This document shows, in pieces, positions 45,358 through 57,210 of a DNA stretch of 64,000 bases. Position 1 is the stretch's first letter. The number at the start of each line of letters is the position of its first letter. The notes beneath the pieces were generated by a model. The model searched no databases. It was not told the origin of the DNA and was given only the letters and a program-made list of their open reading frames with translations. The translations under genes and the position numbers were made by a program. The stretch comes from Arabidopsis thaliana (lineage: Eukaryota; Streptophyta; Magnoliopsida; Brassicales; Brassicaceae), in contig NC_003076.8 of NCBI RefSeq assembly GCF_000001735.4, positions 1,860,001 through 1,924,000 of the forward strand. Direction: 5' to 3'.

Positions 45358-45759
45358 AGATTCATGCTTTCAGATTTCAACTAGTGAGTCTAATCTGTAT
45401 AAACCTTACTTATTGCAAATCGTCCTTGTTCTTGTCGAATATACAGTTCTTTTTTGGTATCATTTTTTATGTGTCTATGTCTGTTTTGACTTTGTTGCCG
45501 AGAAATTTTACTAAAACTAGTAAAGCTTAAGCTCTTTCAGTCGTTTTTCATGTTTAATTGAAGCAGTAAATTGTCCTTCTTCCTCTATTGGATGCCATGG
45601 AAGTAGAAATCTTCAGGATTCTTCTTAGCTTTGATTCTGAGATTTTTGGAATTTAAAAGTTTAATCCTTTCCTATACTTCTTGTAATGGTCAAAGATTAC
45701 TATGATTTTTGGATATTTTTCTATACTCCATAGTTTGTGATTTTGAGTTGTGGTGTTTT
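45358..45759 (+). repeat. Copy 1 of a tandemly duplicated 5' leader region
   Basis: Begins AGATTCATGCTTTCAGATTT with a GTGAGT donor about 27 bases in, and ends in GTTTGTGATTTTGAGTTGTGG. It matches 46148-46546 along its length. It contains the likely first non-coding exon end and the start of the 5' UTR intron of the next gene. Confidence 0.85.
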
Positions 45760-46005
45760 CTCTTTTTCTCGTTGGTAGGATGTTGAAAAGTCATGGAAAG
45801 TGCAGAAAATTACTGCCCAGAATTGTTGCTTCACCCTATTTGCTGATTCGGTTCGGTTTGCATTGGTTTTGAAATAAAAACTGGTTTCGGTTCGGTTTCA
45901 TTTGTTTTGTGGAAAAAAAAAAGTCACGCGATGGAGATTTTGGAGAGAAGTGCGTTGATAAAAAAAGGCATGAATTGGAAAGGGGTTTACCCACAGAATC
46001 GCTCT

Positions 46006-46035
46006 CACTCGCTCAAAGCGCTCTTTGTGCGAGTG
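46006..46035. repeat. 13-bp near-perfect hairpin between the duplicated leaders
   Basis: CACTCGCTCAAAG and CTTTGTGCGAGTG pair at 12 of 13 positions around a CGCT spacer. It lies in the 390-bp stretch separating the two leader copies, which also has two nearby TTCGGTTCGGTTT strings (about 45847 and 45886). Confidence 0.75.
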
Positions 46036-46147
46036 GGTACGAAATAGAGCCTTCTGATTGGCTTAGAAACTCAAAAAAATGTGAAATAGTATACATGTTG
46101 CTAGCTATGTTATTATTTACTTTTCGTCTCCTTCTAGGCAAAAACTA

Positions 46148-46546
46148 GATTCATGCTTTCAGATTTCGACTGGTGAGTGCTAAAATATGTATAAACCTTA
46201 ATTTTTGCTAATCGTCTTTGTTCTTATCGAATCTATAGTTCTGGTCTGAATTTTTTTGGTGATTTTTATTTGTCCTGCTCTGTTTTATGACTTTGTTGCT
46301 AAGCTCGTTTGTCATGTTTAATTTGGAGCACTGAATTGTTCTTCTGGATTTGTTATTAATTTGGAACCATGGAAGCAGAAATCTTCAGGAATCTTCTTGG
46401 CTTGACTCATAAATAAAAAATAAGGTTTTGGAATGTGAAAGTTTAATCCTTTCCTACACTTCTTGTAAATAGAATGTTCAAAGATTACTTTGTGATTTGG
46501 ATCCTTTTCTACACTTGTTAGTTTGTGATTTTGAGTTGTGGTATTT
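46148..46546 (+). repeat. Copy 2 of the tandemly duplicated 5' leader region
   Basis: Matches 45358-45759, including the exon-like start and its GTGAGT donor (after about 46173). It lies directly before the coding start at 46596, so splicing from either copy could feed the same coding exon. Confidence 0.85.
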
Positions 46547-46595
46547 GGTGTTTTGTTATGTAGCAGATCAAATAAAAGACCACTTTACCTGCAAA

Positions 46596-47382
46596 ATGAC
46601 GAGATCGTGGGTGCTTTTGTTTGTTCTTATGTTCATTGTGTTGACTTCTCAGTTTGAGTGGAATGAACAAGTTGAGAATGAAAGTGAGACTAGTAGTCGT
46701 CCTCTGATTCTTTCAGATAAAGAGCAACAACATATCCCTCAAGGCAAAGAATCTGTACAAGTAAAGGTTTGTTTTTTATTGATTTTGGTGGAATTAAAAT
46801 TGTTGTGTATATGAACCTAAGGAAGGAGTTGGGTTCTTAAACTGACACTTACTTGTCCAATGCTTTTTCTGTGACGCATTCCGTTTTTAGTGACTTGCTT
46901 AGTTTCTTTAGATGTTAAAACAAAGTCCCTCACTTAGCACTCTAAATCTGATTGCTTCTTCATGTTTCTTGTCAAAACCTTTGTGAAATGATTGTTGCTG
47001 AAAACGTGTTCAGTTTTGTGTATTGTTGAGTATAGTCTTAGGAAAGCAAAAGAAGCTAGTTTCTAATTTCATCCCATCACTTTGATTCTTCCAAGTGATG
47101 CATTCGCAGAAACAAAAAGCATACCTAATCTGAAATCTTGCCCTATTAGTTAACTTTACTAAGCAATTTGATTGCCTAAGGATACGCTTCATTGTATGAT
47201 CTAATGATGATATGAATGTCTATTTGTGGCAGAAAATTCTATTTCAAGAAAAGAAAATTCAGAAGTTAAACGAGCTGGTCCGAGATCTAAGGAGGCAGTT
47301 GCTACAATGCAGAAATGAAAATCAGGTTGAGTTAACGGAGCTAGAAACCGAGCTTGATCAGCTGCTGGTAACAGGTGTTTAG
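46596..47382 (+). CDS. Small secreted or membrane-anchored coiled-coil protein, 106 aa
   Basis: Exons 46596-46766 and 47233-47382 give 106 residues. MTRSWVLLFVLMFIVLTSQ is a signal peptide or anchor. An acidic Ser-rich stretch and then a heptad-like helix follow (about 62-100; KIQKLNELVRDLRRQLLQC, ELETELDQLL). The likely start is the ATG at 46596, just after an acceptor TATGTAG at about 46562, although the frame is open further upstream through the repeat. The end could instead splice from GCTG|GTAACA (47368) to TGCAG at 47885, replacing VTGV by VDASTH. Matches AT5G06265, annotated only as motility-receptor-like because of the coiled coil; function unknown. Confidence 0.7.
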
Positions 47383-50300
47383 TCCATTTTTACAGGTACA
47401 TTGTTTTTCCCCTAGTAAAGATGCATGATTAGAAGCATTCATCGACTTAACAGTTTCGATTGATGAATCTTGGAATTACCTATTCATTTAGGCTTTAGAT
47501 ATGGTGGATGGCTAGAATTAAGTTTCCAACTAATATGATGCACTAGGAGATACTGGATATGATTAAGACACAATACGCGCATGGTTTCTAAATTATTATA
47601 TGGGCCAGGCTTATTAAAATGAATTTTCCATATGAATTTCATTGTTAGTTTATCAGCTACTACATTCATCATGTTTCACGAGTGTTTTGCTTGCTGTCTC
47701 GACTCTCGACCTTTTACTTTAGAGATTTCAATATATTAGAAGAGATTTAAGAGGTAGTTGAGAACTTTTATAAGCTGGCCAGAGATATAATGAAGGGAAG
47801 TACATATTTGCTTGAAGTTAAAAGGTTTCACTCTACTTGATCATCAGTACTGTATTCTGAATCACATCTTGGTATGTGTGTGCAGGTTGATGCTTCTACT
47901 CACTAATCCTCCATAGGCTTCAACTGTAAATCCAGATTCTTGATCAATCTAATACCGTAGCCCCTCTTTCTAAGCACTACACTTGATTCTGTACTTTGAT
48001 GGAGAAATCAAAGAAGAGTGGTCCTTTTTGAAGTACATCAAGTATGTATAGCCAAGTCATGACATTTGGTTTATATTTATTTTCTTGTATTTTTATCATT
48101 ATACTTAAGTGTGGCACTAATTGCTGGACTCAATAACTTGGACATTTATGGGAAGACCAGAGTCTGCAAAAAATAGGACAGACAAAAAAAATAGAAGAAG
48201 CCAAAAACTCATGAAAATTTTACTTAATGAGTATTTTGTGCCAAATCCAAATTGTTCTAATTTCAGTATATGTAGAAAAACTCATGAAAACTCAACTCAG
48301 TGTATGTAGATCCATTTGACATTGATCAATAAACTTGGAAAAACAAACTTCAAATAATCAAGCACTAGTTATTTCAAATAGCATTCCAATATACGTATGG
48401 TCAAATCTAGCAAAAGGTTATTGTTAATTTTATTTTTTACTTGAAGTCTATGAGGTTTGGCATCATACAAAAATCCAAGGAATTATAATTCTTAGATGGA
48501 TTTAACTTTTCTATGCCCAAACAAAAAAAAGAAGATGGATTTAACTATTCAAATCGAACTGAAGTGAAACAAACTCAAAACTCAAAAATGTTTTTATTTA
48601 TTTATTAGGAAACTCAAAATGTTAATTCTATGTAAATTACTTTCTCAATCTTCATTACATGTTTTGACTTTTGATTATTTAAGAGTTTTGGTGTTTTACT
48701 ACACCACATGAAATAGATCCGTTGTTATCGTTTCTATCTTTATGATCCTCACTGATCCAATTTCCACGCATCGTAATTTAAGTACTTCCATATGCATAAT
48801 TGTCAACATATGGTTCTATATAAATTATTAACATCTCGCGTTTCGTTGAATATGGAAGATATCTTGATTTTATATTTAGGTTAAAATATATTGGATAATT
48901 TGACCTTAAGCTAATGCTTTAAGTAGTGGCTGATGTGCGAGAGAGCCATATCTTCACTGGTGGTAAGTAAAGTTACAACCAATAGTCCTGTATATGTTTT
49001 GTGTTGGGCTTATGGCAAAAAAGATGAAATGCATGAACGTACGTAAACTTAAAAATTCAGTACTATGTTAATGATTTACTAGAACCAAATCAAAGTTCGA
49101 CTCGAATTATAACATTTACATTTGTATTTTTTTGGTGAAATTACGTTTGGTTTTTTTATTTTTCTTTGGTTGACGCGAGGAGTGAGGTTTTAACAAGTAA
49201 CCTTTTTTCAAGGGGAATAAGTATATAACTAAACCCTAAAGTCAGCATTAGTAACCAACTAACCATCCAAAAAAAAACAAGTAAGCATTAGTGTTTGTAA
49301 GTGTGCCCACGTCGTTTACACGAATGTTATTAATTCGACAAGTCAACTAAATGATTTTTTTATAGCCAATGTGAGATGATGGGCGATGAAAGTCAATTAA
49401 GTTGCTTAACTGGTATACCTAATATTGTTAATGAAAAAAAAAAGAGAGAGAATACCTATGCTTAGCGGTTTGATATCTAATTAACATGCCATAGAAAGAA
49501 AAAAAAACTGTTGAGAAAATTTGTTTTTATGTCCTTGTGTTGAAAGATACATACGATCTTCACAATGATAGTATGATCTTTGATGCATGTGATATCAAGT
49601 TGCACATTAGTTGGTGCAATTAAGGGTACCCAATTTATTGAAAGGAGCCGAATTGTTAATGCTCGCTTTGCTTATTTTCTTAGAATTATATATAGTATTT
49701 TACAAACTCATTTCTAATTAACGTACGGAAACAAAATCTGAACATGATTTGGGTTTGTTATTTAATAGTTTGTACTAATGTTATTGTCGTGTCGAACCAT
49801 GATTTTTATTTGATGGTAATGTCAAACTATAAAAATTTCTTAAAACAAAAACCTCGGTAGAAAAATAAGTATACAGTACCATTCACTAACCAGTTTACAC
49901 ATTTATGATTATATTTGTAATCTATTAACTTTTTATTAATGTACAATAGTTTGACTTAGCCACTTGGATTATAAAGAATTCGAAGCTTCTTTTTATTTAA
50001 CTTAAAAGTCAGATTATTTTGGGCCAAAACAGAAAGATAACAGGATGGGACCAAAGAACAAAGAAGTAGATTTACGAGGAAGAAGGGTAAGCTAAGACAT
50101 AAACAAAACAAAAACAAAATAAAAATTGGTCCCATCGGAACCGTAAACACAAATTCCTTCTCCCGCTTTCCCCACATATTCAATAATGACATGTATTATA
50201 CGAAACTGAATTAGATAACAATACAACAATAGTATTAGCATAATTAAGTTACTTTACATGTATAGCGAAAAGATGTGTATGTAGTTAGTTTAATCATGCT

Positions 50301-52590
50301 AAACTAGTTGATTTAAAAGTCGATCACCTTCTGATTTTTCATTTAATACTCTTAAGATTTCATACATACGGGCCTAACATTAATTGTATAAATCCAGCCA
50401 AACATGGTATTAAATTTATTTAAATGGAATTAATTGTAATGTTGTCAACTTTCATAATACTAGCAGTTGGATATATATATCCGTATTCTTACGATTATAA
50501 AAATGTTATCATAAAGTTGTGAAGAAAGAAAAAATAGTAGTAGATCCTAATTTATACTACTATTTATTAAACAAGTGAAATAATAAACGTTCTTCCAAAT
50601 TTCATTAAATAACTTCACATGGGAAATTAAGTGACGCTGCAAATATTAGTAAATTGCTTTCGGTGTGAGGCTAAGTAATTTTGTAGTGTATAGCCATTAC
50701 TAACCTTGGCATCGTTATATCTATAATTATTTTGTGTTTTTTATTTATAATCATCTGAATGTGATTAACATTAATACCCAATTAATCAAATCCTCTTTCT
50801 CCTCCAATTAAGACACCTATACGCTATGCATGTACATTCGTCTACGAAATAGTATATATAAGTAGTAGTATACAATCTTTTGATTTTGACCTTTGAGTAA
50901 CTGCTATATTATGTAGTCACTTTACGTCCTGTCGAAGTTTCAAAACTCAAATATAAATCACTAGGTGAAAAACATACTCCATTATAAACCCGTACAACAA
51001 ATAAACTAACACATATTTGAAAATGGTTCGTGCTTAACCTATGGTAATTTTATTTATCAAACAAAAACTATGGTATTTTAAAAATGTCTATCTATTAGAA
51101 AATGATTTTTAGTATCTTTATCTATAGAATAAAAAACTAGAAGAAAAACATGATTTGTTAGATCTCCCTTAGATCAATTAACAAGTTTTATGATTTTTTC
51201 AAATTAAGTCACCTATCATCGAAAGAAGATGGAATCCAGCACTAATAATAATGTGTATAGAGGCTCAAAGACATGGGTATGTACTGCAACAACGCTTTCT
51301 GGTTATAAGAAAATGAAATGTTAGTAGGCTGATGATAGCATGAGTCTAGTGTTCTTTCTCCTTTAACCGTTAAAACTTATAATATTTTTATCAACTACAC
51401 TCGAGTTCCAGAAATGATGAATTTTCATTTGTGAAACAGAAATGATCAATTTAAACGGGAAAAAAACAGTCAACCACATTCTTTCAAAAAAAAAAAAAAA
51501 ATCAACCATAACTTCCTTTGTATTTTGTTTTTTTCTTGCTTTAACTCAAATGTCAAAGTTTATAAACAACCCAAGCCAGTCACAATCTACCATCTAGAGA
51601 CTGAGAACAGTAGCACAACAAACTTTAGAAACACAATCAAATCTTTTAGATTTCTCCAAACTATTGGTTTAGGTTGTAGTTGTATAGTGAAACTCCTATA
51701 ATCAATCAAATGATTTGATATCTAACTGATAGACATAATTGAGAGCTTAATTAGATCCACCCATATGACTGGTTATTCATAAACAACTACAAAATTTGAC
51801 CACCAAACCTTGGACCCACTTGGAATACTTCATGGGGTTTATTACTTAGTTCCAAGTCTCGTATCATCCTCAACTTCTTCCTTGTCCCCAAAATTTCAAC
51901 AAGCCAAAAATATAGTAATAGAAATGCAATTTAGAGATTTAAGAAAAGAGTCATGGGTAGTTTTGGAAACTGAAAATTTATTCTTTTGTCCCCCTCTCAT
52001 AATAAAACTAAGGCCAGGAGGTGGTTCACTTTATATATTTGCATTGTATTTGGGTTCTCTGTACCAATTCTGGTGTGTTGCCATTTAATTTTGTTTGTGT
52101 TTCTTTAATTTCAATTTAATTTCTTTGACTGTACATTTTTTACTTTCGAAATTATGATTTTTCTTCTTCTTCTTCCAATTTCAACTTTTATTATAAACAT
52201 CTAATTCAAGTTGGTTGCCCATTTAATTTCTTGGTTCCATATATTAACTCCTATGAAGAAAATAAAAATAAATAATGGTTGTTCTGTTGAGTATTTAATT
52301 TGATTTCTGTGTATTAGCCATTAAACACCTCTCTTGTTCTTTTCCTCCTCCTATTTAATAAGCAATGAATTGGATTCCTGCAAATATCTACAGATTTTCT
52401 TGTGTATTTATTAAAATACATTTAAGAAATTTAAATTACTGGTTTGAAGTTGAAAAAAGTAATTAGAATTCGATACTCTTGAGGCAAAAATTAAATCAAT
52501 TAACGCAATCTGATAGTATGTATCGTCTAGTAGTAGTATACTTCAATTCAATCTTTATGATTCTCTCTCTCTCACACAGTCCTTTCTCAC
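47383..52590. other. 5.2-kb intergenic region without supportable genes
   Basis: The first 550 bases are 3' UTR of the coiled-coil gene. The rest is A/T-rich. The few frames above 60 codons lack family resemblance and splice support. No repeat above short A/T runs was noticed. Confidence 0.55.
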
Positions 52591-52663
52591 TCATAATTAA
52601 ATTAAGCCTTAATGAAAAATCTATCTATCTCCTCCTTTAATTTTCTCTCTGTGTTCTTTCTTG

Positions 52664-52670
52664 TATATAA
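52664..52670 (+). promoter_or_regulatory. TATA box of GIR1
   Basis: TATATAAAGG about 230 bp before the start codon. A 5' UTR intron follows (donor at 52818, acceptor AG at 52893-52894 directly before the ATG), giving a leader of about 115 nt after splicing. Confidence 0.65.
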
Positions 52671-52894
52671 AGGCCTAAGCTCAAGCAATCCAACCACCAG
52701 TGGTAATAAGAGAGAAGACTCTTCTTTTTTTTTGGTAGAAGAAGACTCTTCTTTGTGATACAAGTAACCAGTCTTTGAGATCACAGAAAACCTCCTTCTC
52801 AAACCGTAGGTTTCAAGGTATTTTCTCCGACCAAACTCACTTTCACTTATAACAATCTCTCTTCTTGGTCTGAACCAAACTTAATCCAATTTAG

Positions 52895-53263
52895 ATGAGT
52901 CGAAGAAGTCCAAAGCTGGAACTGAAGTTGAATCTCTCGCCGCCTACGTCAAGCCAGAGGAGGATGGTTCGATCTCCAAGCCGCTCAGCGACGACTTCAC
53001 CGACCTCACCTCCAAGCTCATGCGTCTCGTCGGAGATGAACCAGGACGAGCCATCTGTGAGATACTCGACAAGTCCAGAGACTACCTCGATGGTTCTTGT
53101 CGGATGTCCTCGTTGTCTCATGTACGTTATGCTCTCAGAAGACGACCCTAAATGCCCTAAATGCAAAAGCACCGTTCTTCTTGATTTCCTCCATGAAAAC
53201 GCCACAAACGCCAACGCAAACGCAGCCGCTGCTTCCTCTGGTCGCAAGACTCGAAGGAACTGA
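52895..53263 (+). CDS. GIR1: GL2-interacting repressor 1
   Basis: Single coding exon of 122 residues. The N-terminus has an EAR-type repression motif with Leu8, Leu10, Leu12 and Leu14 (LELKLNLSPP), which recruits TOPLESS corepressors. A Ser/Thr/Pro-rich basic stretch follows. A small zinc ribbon lies at about residues 70-93 with CPRC and CPKC pairs. The tail is Ala/Asn-rich and ends in basic residues. GIR1 (AT5G06270) is known to bind GLABRA2 and repress root-hair genes with its paralogue GIR2. The ATG lies immediately after a 3' splice site, which fixes the start. Confidence 0.93.
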   Translation: MSRRSPKLELKLNLSPPTSSQRRMVRSPSRSATTSPTSPPSSCVSSEMNQDEPSVRYSTSPETTSMVLVGCPRCLMYVMLSEDDPKCPKCKSTVLLDFLHENATNANANAAAASSGRKTRRN

Positions 53264-53356
53264 TGAAGGACCAGTAAAATCAAAATCCTGTTCCTTCTTT
53301 ATGTTATTTATTTTTCTTTCGTTTTTTTGCGAATGTAGCTGTTGTTTTTATGAGAG

Positions 53357-53466
53357 TAGTGCTAATCACGCTCCACTCTAAAACCCGGAGAAGAAGGTAG
53401 GAGAAGGAAATTAGGGTTTCCCTATTCAAGAAAATTTTCAAAAAGAGTGGAGCGCGAATAGCACTA
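53357..53466. mobile_element. 110-bp inverted repeat with TA flanks: MITE or foldback RNA
   Basis: Arms at 53358-53379 and 53444-53465 pair at 20 of 22 positions (AGTGCTAATCACGCTCCACT with its partner ending GCGAATAGCACT). A TA dinucleotide flanks both ends (53357-53358 and 53465-53466), as expected from Tc1/mariner-type (Stowaway-like) insertion. It lies about 95 bp after the GIR1 stop, so it is probably within the GIR1 3' UTR and could fold as a microRNA-like hairpin. No coding capacity. Confidence 0.55.
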
Positions 53467-56400
53467 ACTTTTCTTTTTCTTTTCTCTCAACATTTTTCTA
53501 CCATTTGAGTTCTCTAATGGAAGAAGAATTTTTAAATATATGTGAAAACATGTGTCATTGTCTTCGTATTCCTCTACTCTATCTAATTTCTCATACTCTG
53601 TTTCGGATGCTCTGTTTCTAGGGCATCTCTGTTTTTTGGATGTGTTTGTAAAAAGAAAATAGAGGTTTTGTGTGTACGACTATAACAAAAGTAGACATTC
53701 TTAGCGTAGCAGAGAGATTGCTTACACATCACGAAAAGGAAGATCTAAAAAATTGACTTGTGAAAGATATAGCTTGATCCTGATCCCCAGAAAAAGCTGG
53801 AGAGAAAACTATATAGATTCCTTGTACTTGTTGATAAAGCAGTTCAGAAGATAGAAAGAATGGTAAAATCAAAAATGGTTAGAGATCAGACAAGAACTAC
53901 TTATTGGTCCCACATAGTAACATTTGACCCCACAAACTCATACACACAAACTCGAAATTCTCCTGTTTTTATTTATATATATATAATTTTGTTTTATGTT
54001 AACTCGAGATAGATCTCTGCTCATTCAAAAAGTCTTCAGAGTTTGTAGCTAATCACAGGCCTAAAAACTGATTTTTTTCCTTTCCCTGCAAAAGAATCCA
54101 TAACAAGATTTTGTCCTCAGCAATTGCATGGTTGGTTAAAAGACAGTAGCAGACAAATTTAGAAAATGGGTTTGCAAATGGCAAAACAATTCAGAGCAAA
54201 AAAAGTGATAAAAATCTAATCTATGTGCTTTTTTCTAAACATGAAAACATAGATTATATAAAAGAAAATTATAACGATCTGTTAAAAAAAAAATTTGCCG
54301 ACGAAGAAGTACACAATGAAGTGAAAAATAATAATGAAAGCTGGTTAAAAATCAAAGAGGAAAGTAGTTCAGAGCATTAAAATTAAAAATGAATAAAAAC
54401 AGAGGAAGGTGCTTGAAAATTTTATAAAAATATGTTTTGATAACAGCTGTTCAAAATGTTAAGATTTAGAGATCATTAAAACCAAAATATAAATGCAATA
54501 GTAATTGAGACAGTTGAGAATTGTAATGAGCGTTACGTCAGATTATAAATACGAATTTAATTCCACCTTCATTGCTCTTTCTCGCTCACCTCTTCAAAGA
54601 AAGAAAGAAAGAAATAATTATTATTATCATGAATCATGATCATGATGATGCTACGAATTTATTTTCTTTCTCTTTTTTTTTTTAGTTATTACACTACTTG
54701 GCATGTCTTTAAAAGAACTCCATTTCTCTTCTTATCATTCACTAAATGCCACCTTTCTGTTGCCGCTTTCCAATTTTAGCAATCTCATCTTTCAAAGCTC
54801 CATGTTCCCTTATTCAATTCCTGCTTCCTACCTCTCCTTTTCTCTCAATTATCGCCGGTTCTCTTTGATTAACGTTCTACCTTCACAGAGTTAATAATTT
54901 ATAACCCCACATTGAACCAAACCAGCTAGATAGTATTTAACATCTTTTAGGTTATTGGAATTGACATCAACCAAAGTCTATTACACTTTTTTTTTATTAG
55001 TTTCTTGATGTGATATAACGTTTGTGAAAAGAGTTCCTAGAGAATTTCGGTTTATAATTCCTCGATATATATATTGATATCTACGAGACTTACAGTTAAA
55101 TTTTGAGTTAGAGAATTGTTGTGTGATCAGTTCTTGCATGTTAAAACTACTATAGTTCCATCTACTGAGTAAGTCTCTCAATCATATTCATGTTGGATAT
55201 TAGAGAAGTATATGTATGTATTTCATCATTGACGACGAGTAGCCATGAGTGATGGAAAGAGAGTAGATAAATTGGCGTTTCGAGGGAGAGAGACAAGAGG
55301 AGTAGTAGATTTGGTGTGGGCCCATTTGTAAGGAAGAGGCCCACCAAAGATATTTGAGGACCAAGAGGAATTAGATCAACAAATACACAAGGCAAAACTA
55401 TTTTCGCATGCAATTGCACGTTCACAAAATACGAAAAAAGCATGCAAAACCCATCCCTACTTTGAATTTGACCACCATGTCTTGTGATGTCCATTGCTAG
55501 CTTAATTTATGACGGGTTCTCTGACTCTTAGATATGTTAGATACATGCATATCTAATCTATGAGAGTTACAAATGTTATTAATTAATTAATAATTAGTGA
55601 GATACGTATTCGACCATCAGTCCACGTACGAAAGTCTTAGCCCACACAATTCGGTGTCCATGAGCATTACATATCAGGATTAGTCACAATCGTATATCTA
55701 AGAAAATTAGGTTTCCAGATCCAGTTATCAACATTTTAAACACTTTTCTTTCTCGATAACATAACATATACAACAAACGGATGTGAACATGAATCGCAAC
55801 TCAACCATGCATGACATTAATACAAACAACTAGACTACAACTACAAGTTATGATCATCTTATACATGTCGAAGGTATGCATTTTATACTATTTTGAATTT
55901 GCCGGATGTTGCCCGAGGCCTATATAAGCTTTATTTAGCTTTCAAAAATTATTGTTTAAGAATTAAGATGATCCTTAACGTCTTTCCAACTAACATAACA
56001 CACATAGAAAAAAAAAACGAAAGAGATTTGGCCAAGCTTTAAAGAGGTATGTCATAGTTTTAATTTCTATATTTGTTTTTTCTAGTTAATTAACTAGTTA
56101 TTGCTTCTATAAATGCATTTAAACTTGAGTAGTTGAAATCTTATGATGATGCCTATTCTTTATTGTGAGTGCAGTACACATTTAAGCTTCGATATTTTTT
56201 CTTTGTATCTCCTATTTTTTTCTAAGTCTCGCTGACATCTTTCATATCAATTTATATAGGGAGCAATACTGTCAGAAAATTAAACACATGAAAATTGTTG
56301 TTATTAATTTATAGTATTGTCATTAATCGTCAAACTTTATTTAAAGGATTTTAAGATTCGTTGGCAATAATCTGAACGAAAGTACAGTCTTAAACTTATT

Positions 56401-57210
56401 GTTCGCATAAAGAAGTAGACATTGTTAGAATTAATATTACATTGTTACAGATATGAGTTCTAACCTGGAATTGATGAGATAATCAGTCTCACAATAAGCG
56501 ACAACAGTTCTCCAACTAATGTTCAATATATTTTCAACTAACATCAGTATTCAGTGCACATATTTAGTTCTTGTAATCTGTTAAATGTAGTTTGTTTGAC
56601 TGCTTTAATCAAATCAGGATTCAGTTTATTTTAGTTTCTAAGCAATGATAAGCAGAACATTCGTTTTGGGCTTTTAATTGGGCCTTTATCTTGTCTTTAT
56701 TTTTTCGTCTGAAAACATCGGGCCTATATCTTCACGTCTAAATTTTAAATACAGGGAAACTGTAGCTTACAATGATGATAAATTTTTAGTTTGGTGATCC
56801 ATTTTTCTCACCTATATATAATTGAAGAAAAAAAGTATATGCATATACAATAATTCAGGTAGAGTTTGACCCGAAACGGTTACAACGGTTTGGCATAATA
56901 AACAAAAAACAAATTCGGCATCCCAAGGAATGCAACGTTCACTGAGGCTTTCTCTAAAAGATAGTACTAAATTATAAAAGAAGCGTCTTTTTGAAGCAAT
57001 CTCAAACTAAACCTTTTGCTTCTCTTCTCTCCCATTTCCTGTAATCATTTCTCCGATTTAACTATCTCTCTTTCTCTCATTTGCAGTTTTCCTGAAACTT
57101 TTCAGAAACCTAATTTGGTTTCTCTTATATATGCTCTTAATGAACCAGTTTATCCGGATTTCGGGTTTGATTCAAGACTCTAACCCTAAAGTCTGTTAGT
57201 TGATGCAAAG
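53467..57210. other. 3.7-kb intergenic region, mainly AT-rich
   Basis: A possible core promoter (ACGTCAG then TTATAAATAC near 54543) is followed by no frame longer than about 20 codons. Site II-type boxes (TGGGCT at 56667, TGGGCC at 56679, GGGCC near 56720) probably belong to the HVA22-like gene. Two AACGG boxes lie near 56876-56890. Confidence 0.5.
56664..56730 (+). promoter_or_regulatory. Site II-type box cluster upstream of HVA22-like gene
   Basis: Three GGGC(C/T) boxes within 65 bp, about 500 bp before the HVA22-like start codon. They resemble the boxes before SF3a60 and the TLD gene. Confidence 0.4.

Noticed and set aside
45909..46148. 79-codon plus-strand frame between the duplicated leaders
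   Set aside because: It overlaps the hairpin and the start of copy 2, shows no family resemblance, and is probably intronic or promoter DNA.
49956..50192. 78-codon minus-strand frame with a very hydrophobic middle
   Set aside because: Hydrophobicity comes from T-rich DNA; no start context, homology or conserved motif seen.
51810..52088. 92-codon plus-strand frame before GIR1
   Set aside because: Composition and lack of recognisable motif suggest chance; lies in A/T-rich promoter DNA.
54600..54894. Possible small gene after a TATA-like box at about 54543
   Set aside because: The first ATG (54629) runs into a TAG after 18 codons, and the later 63-codon frame has no family resemblance.
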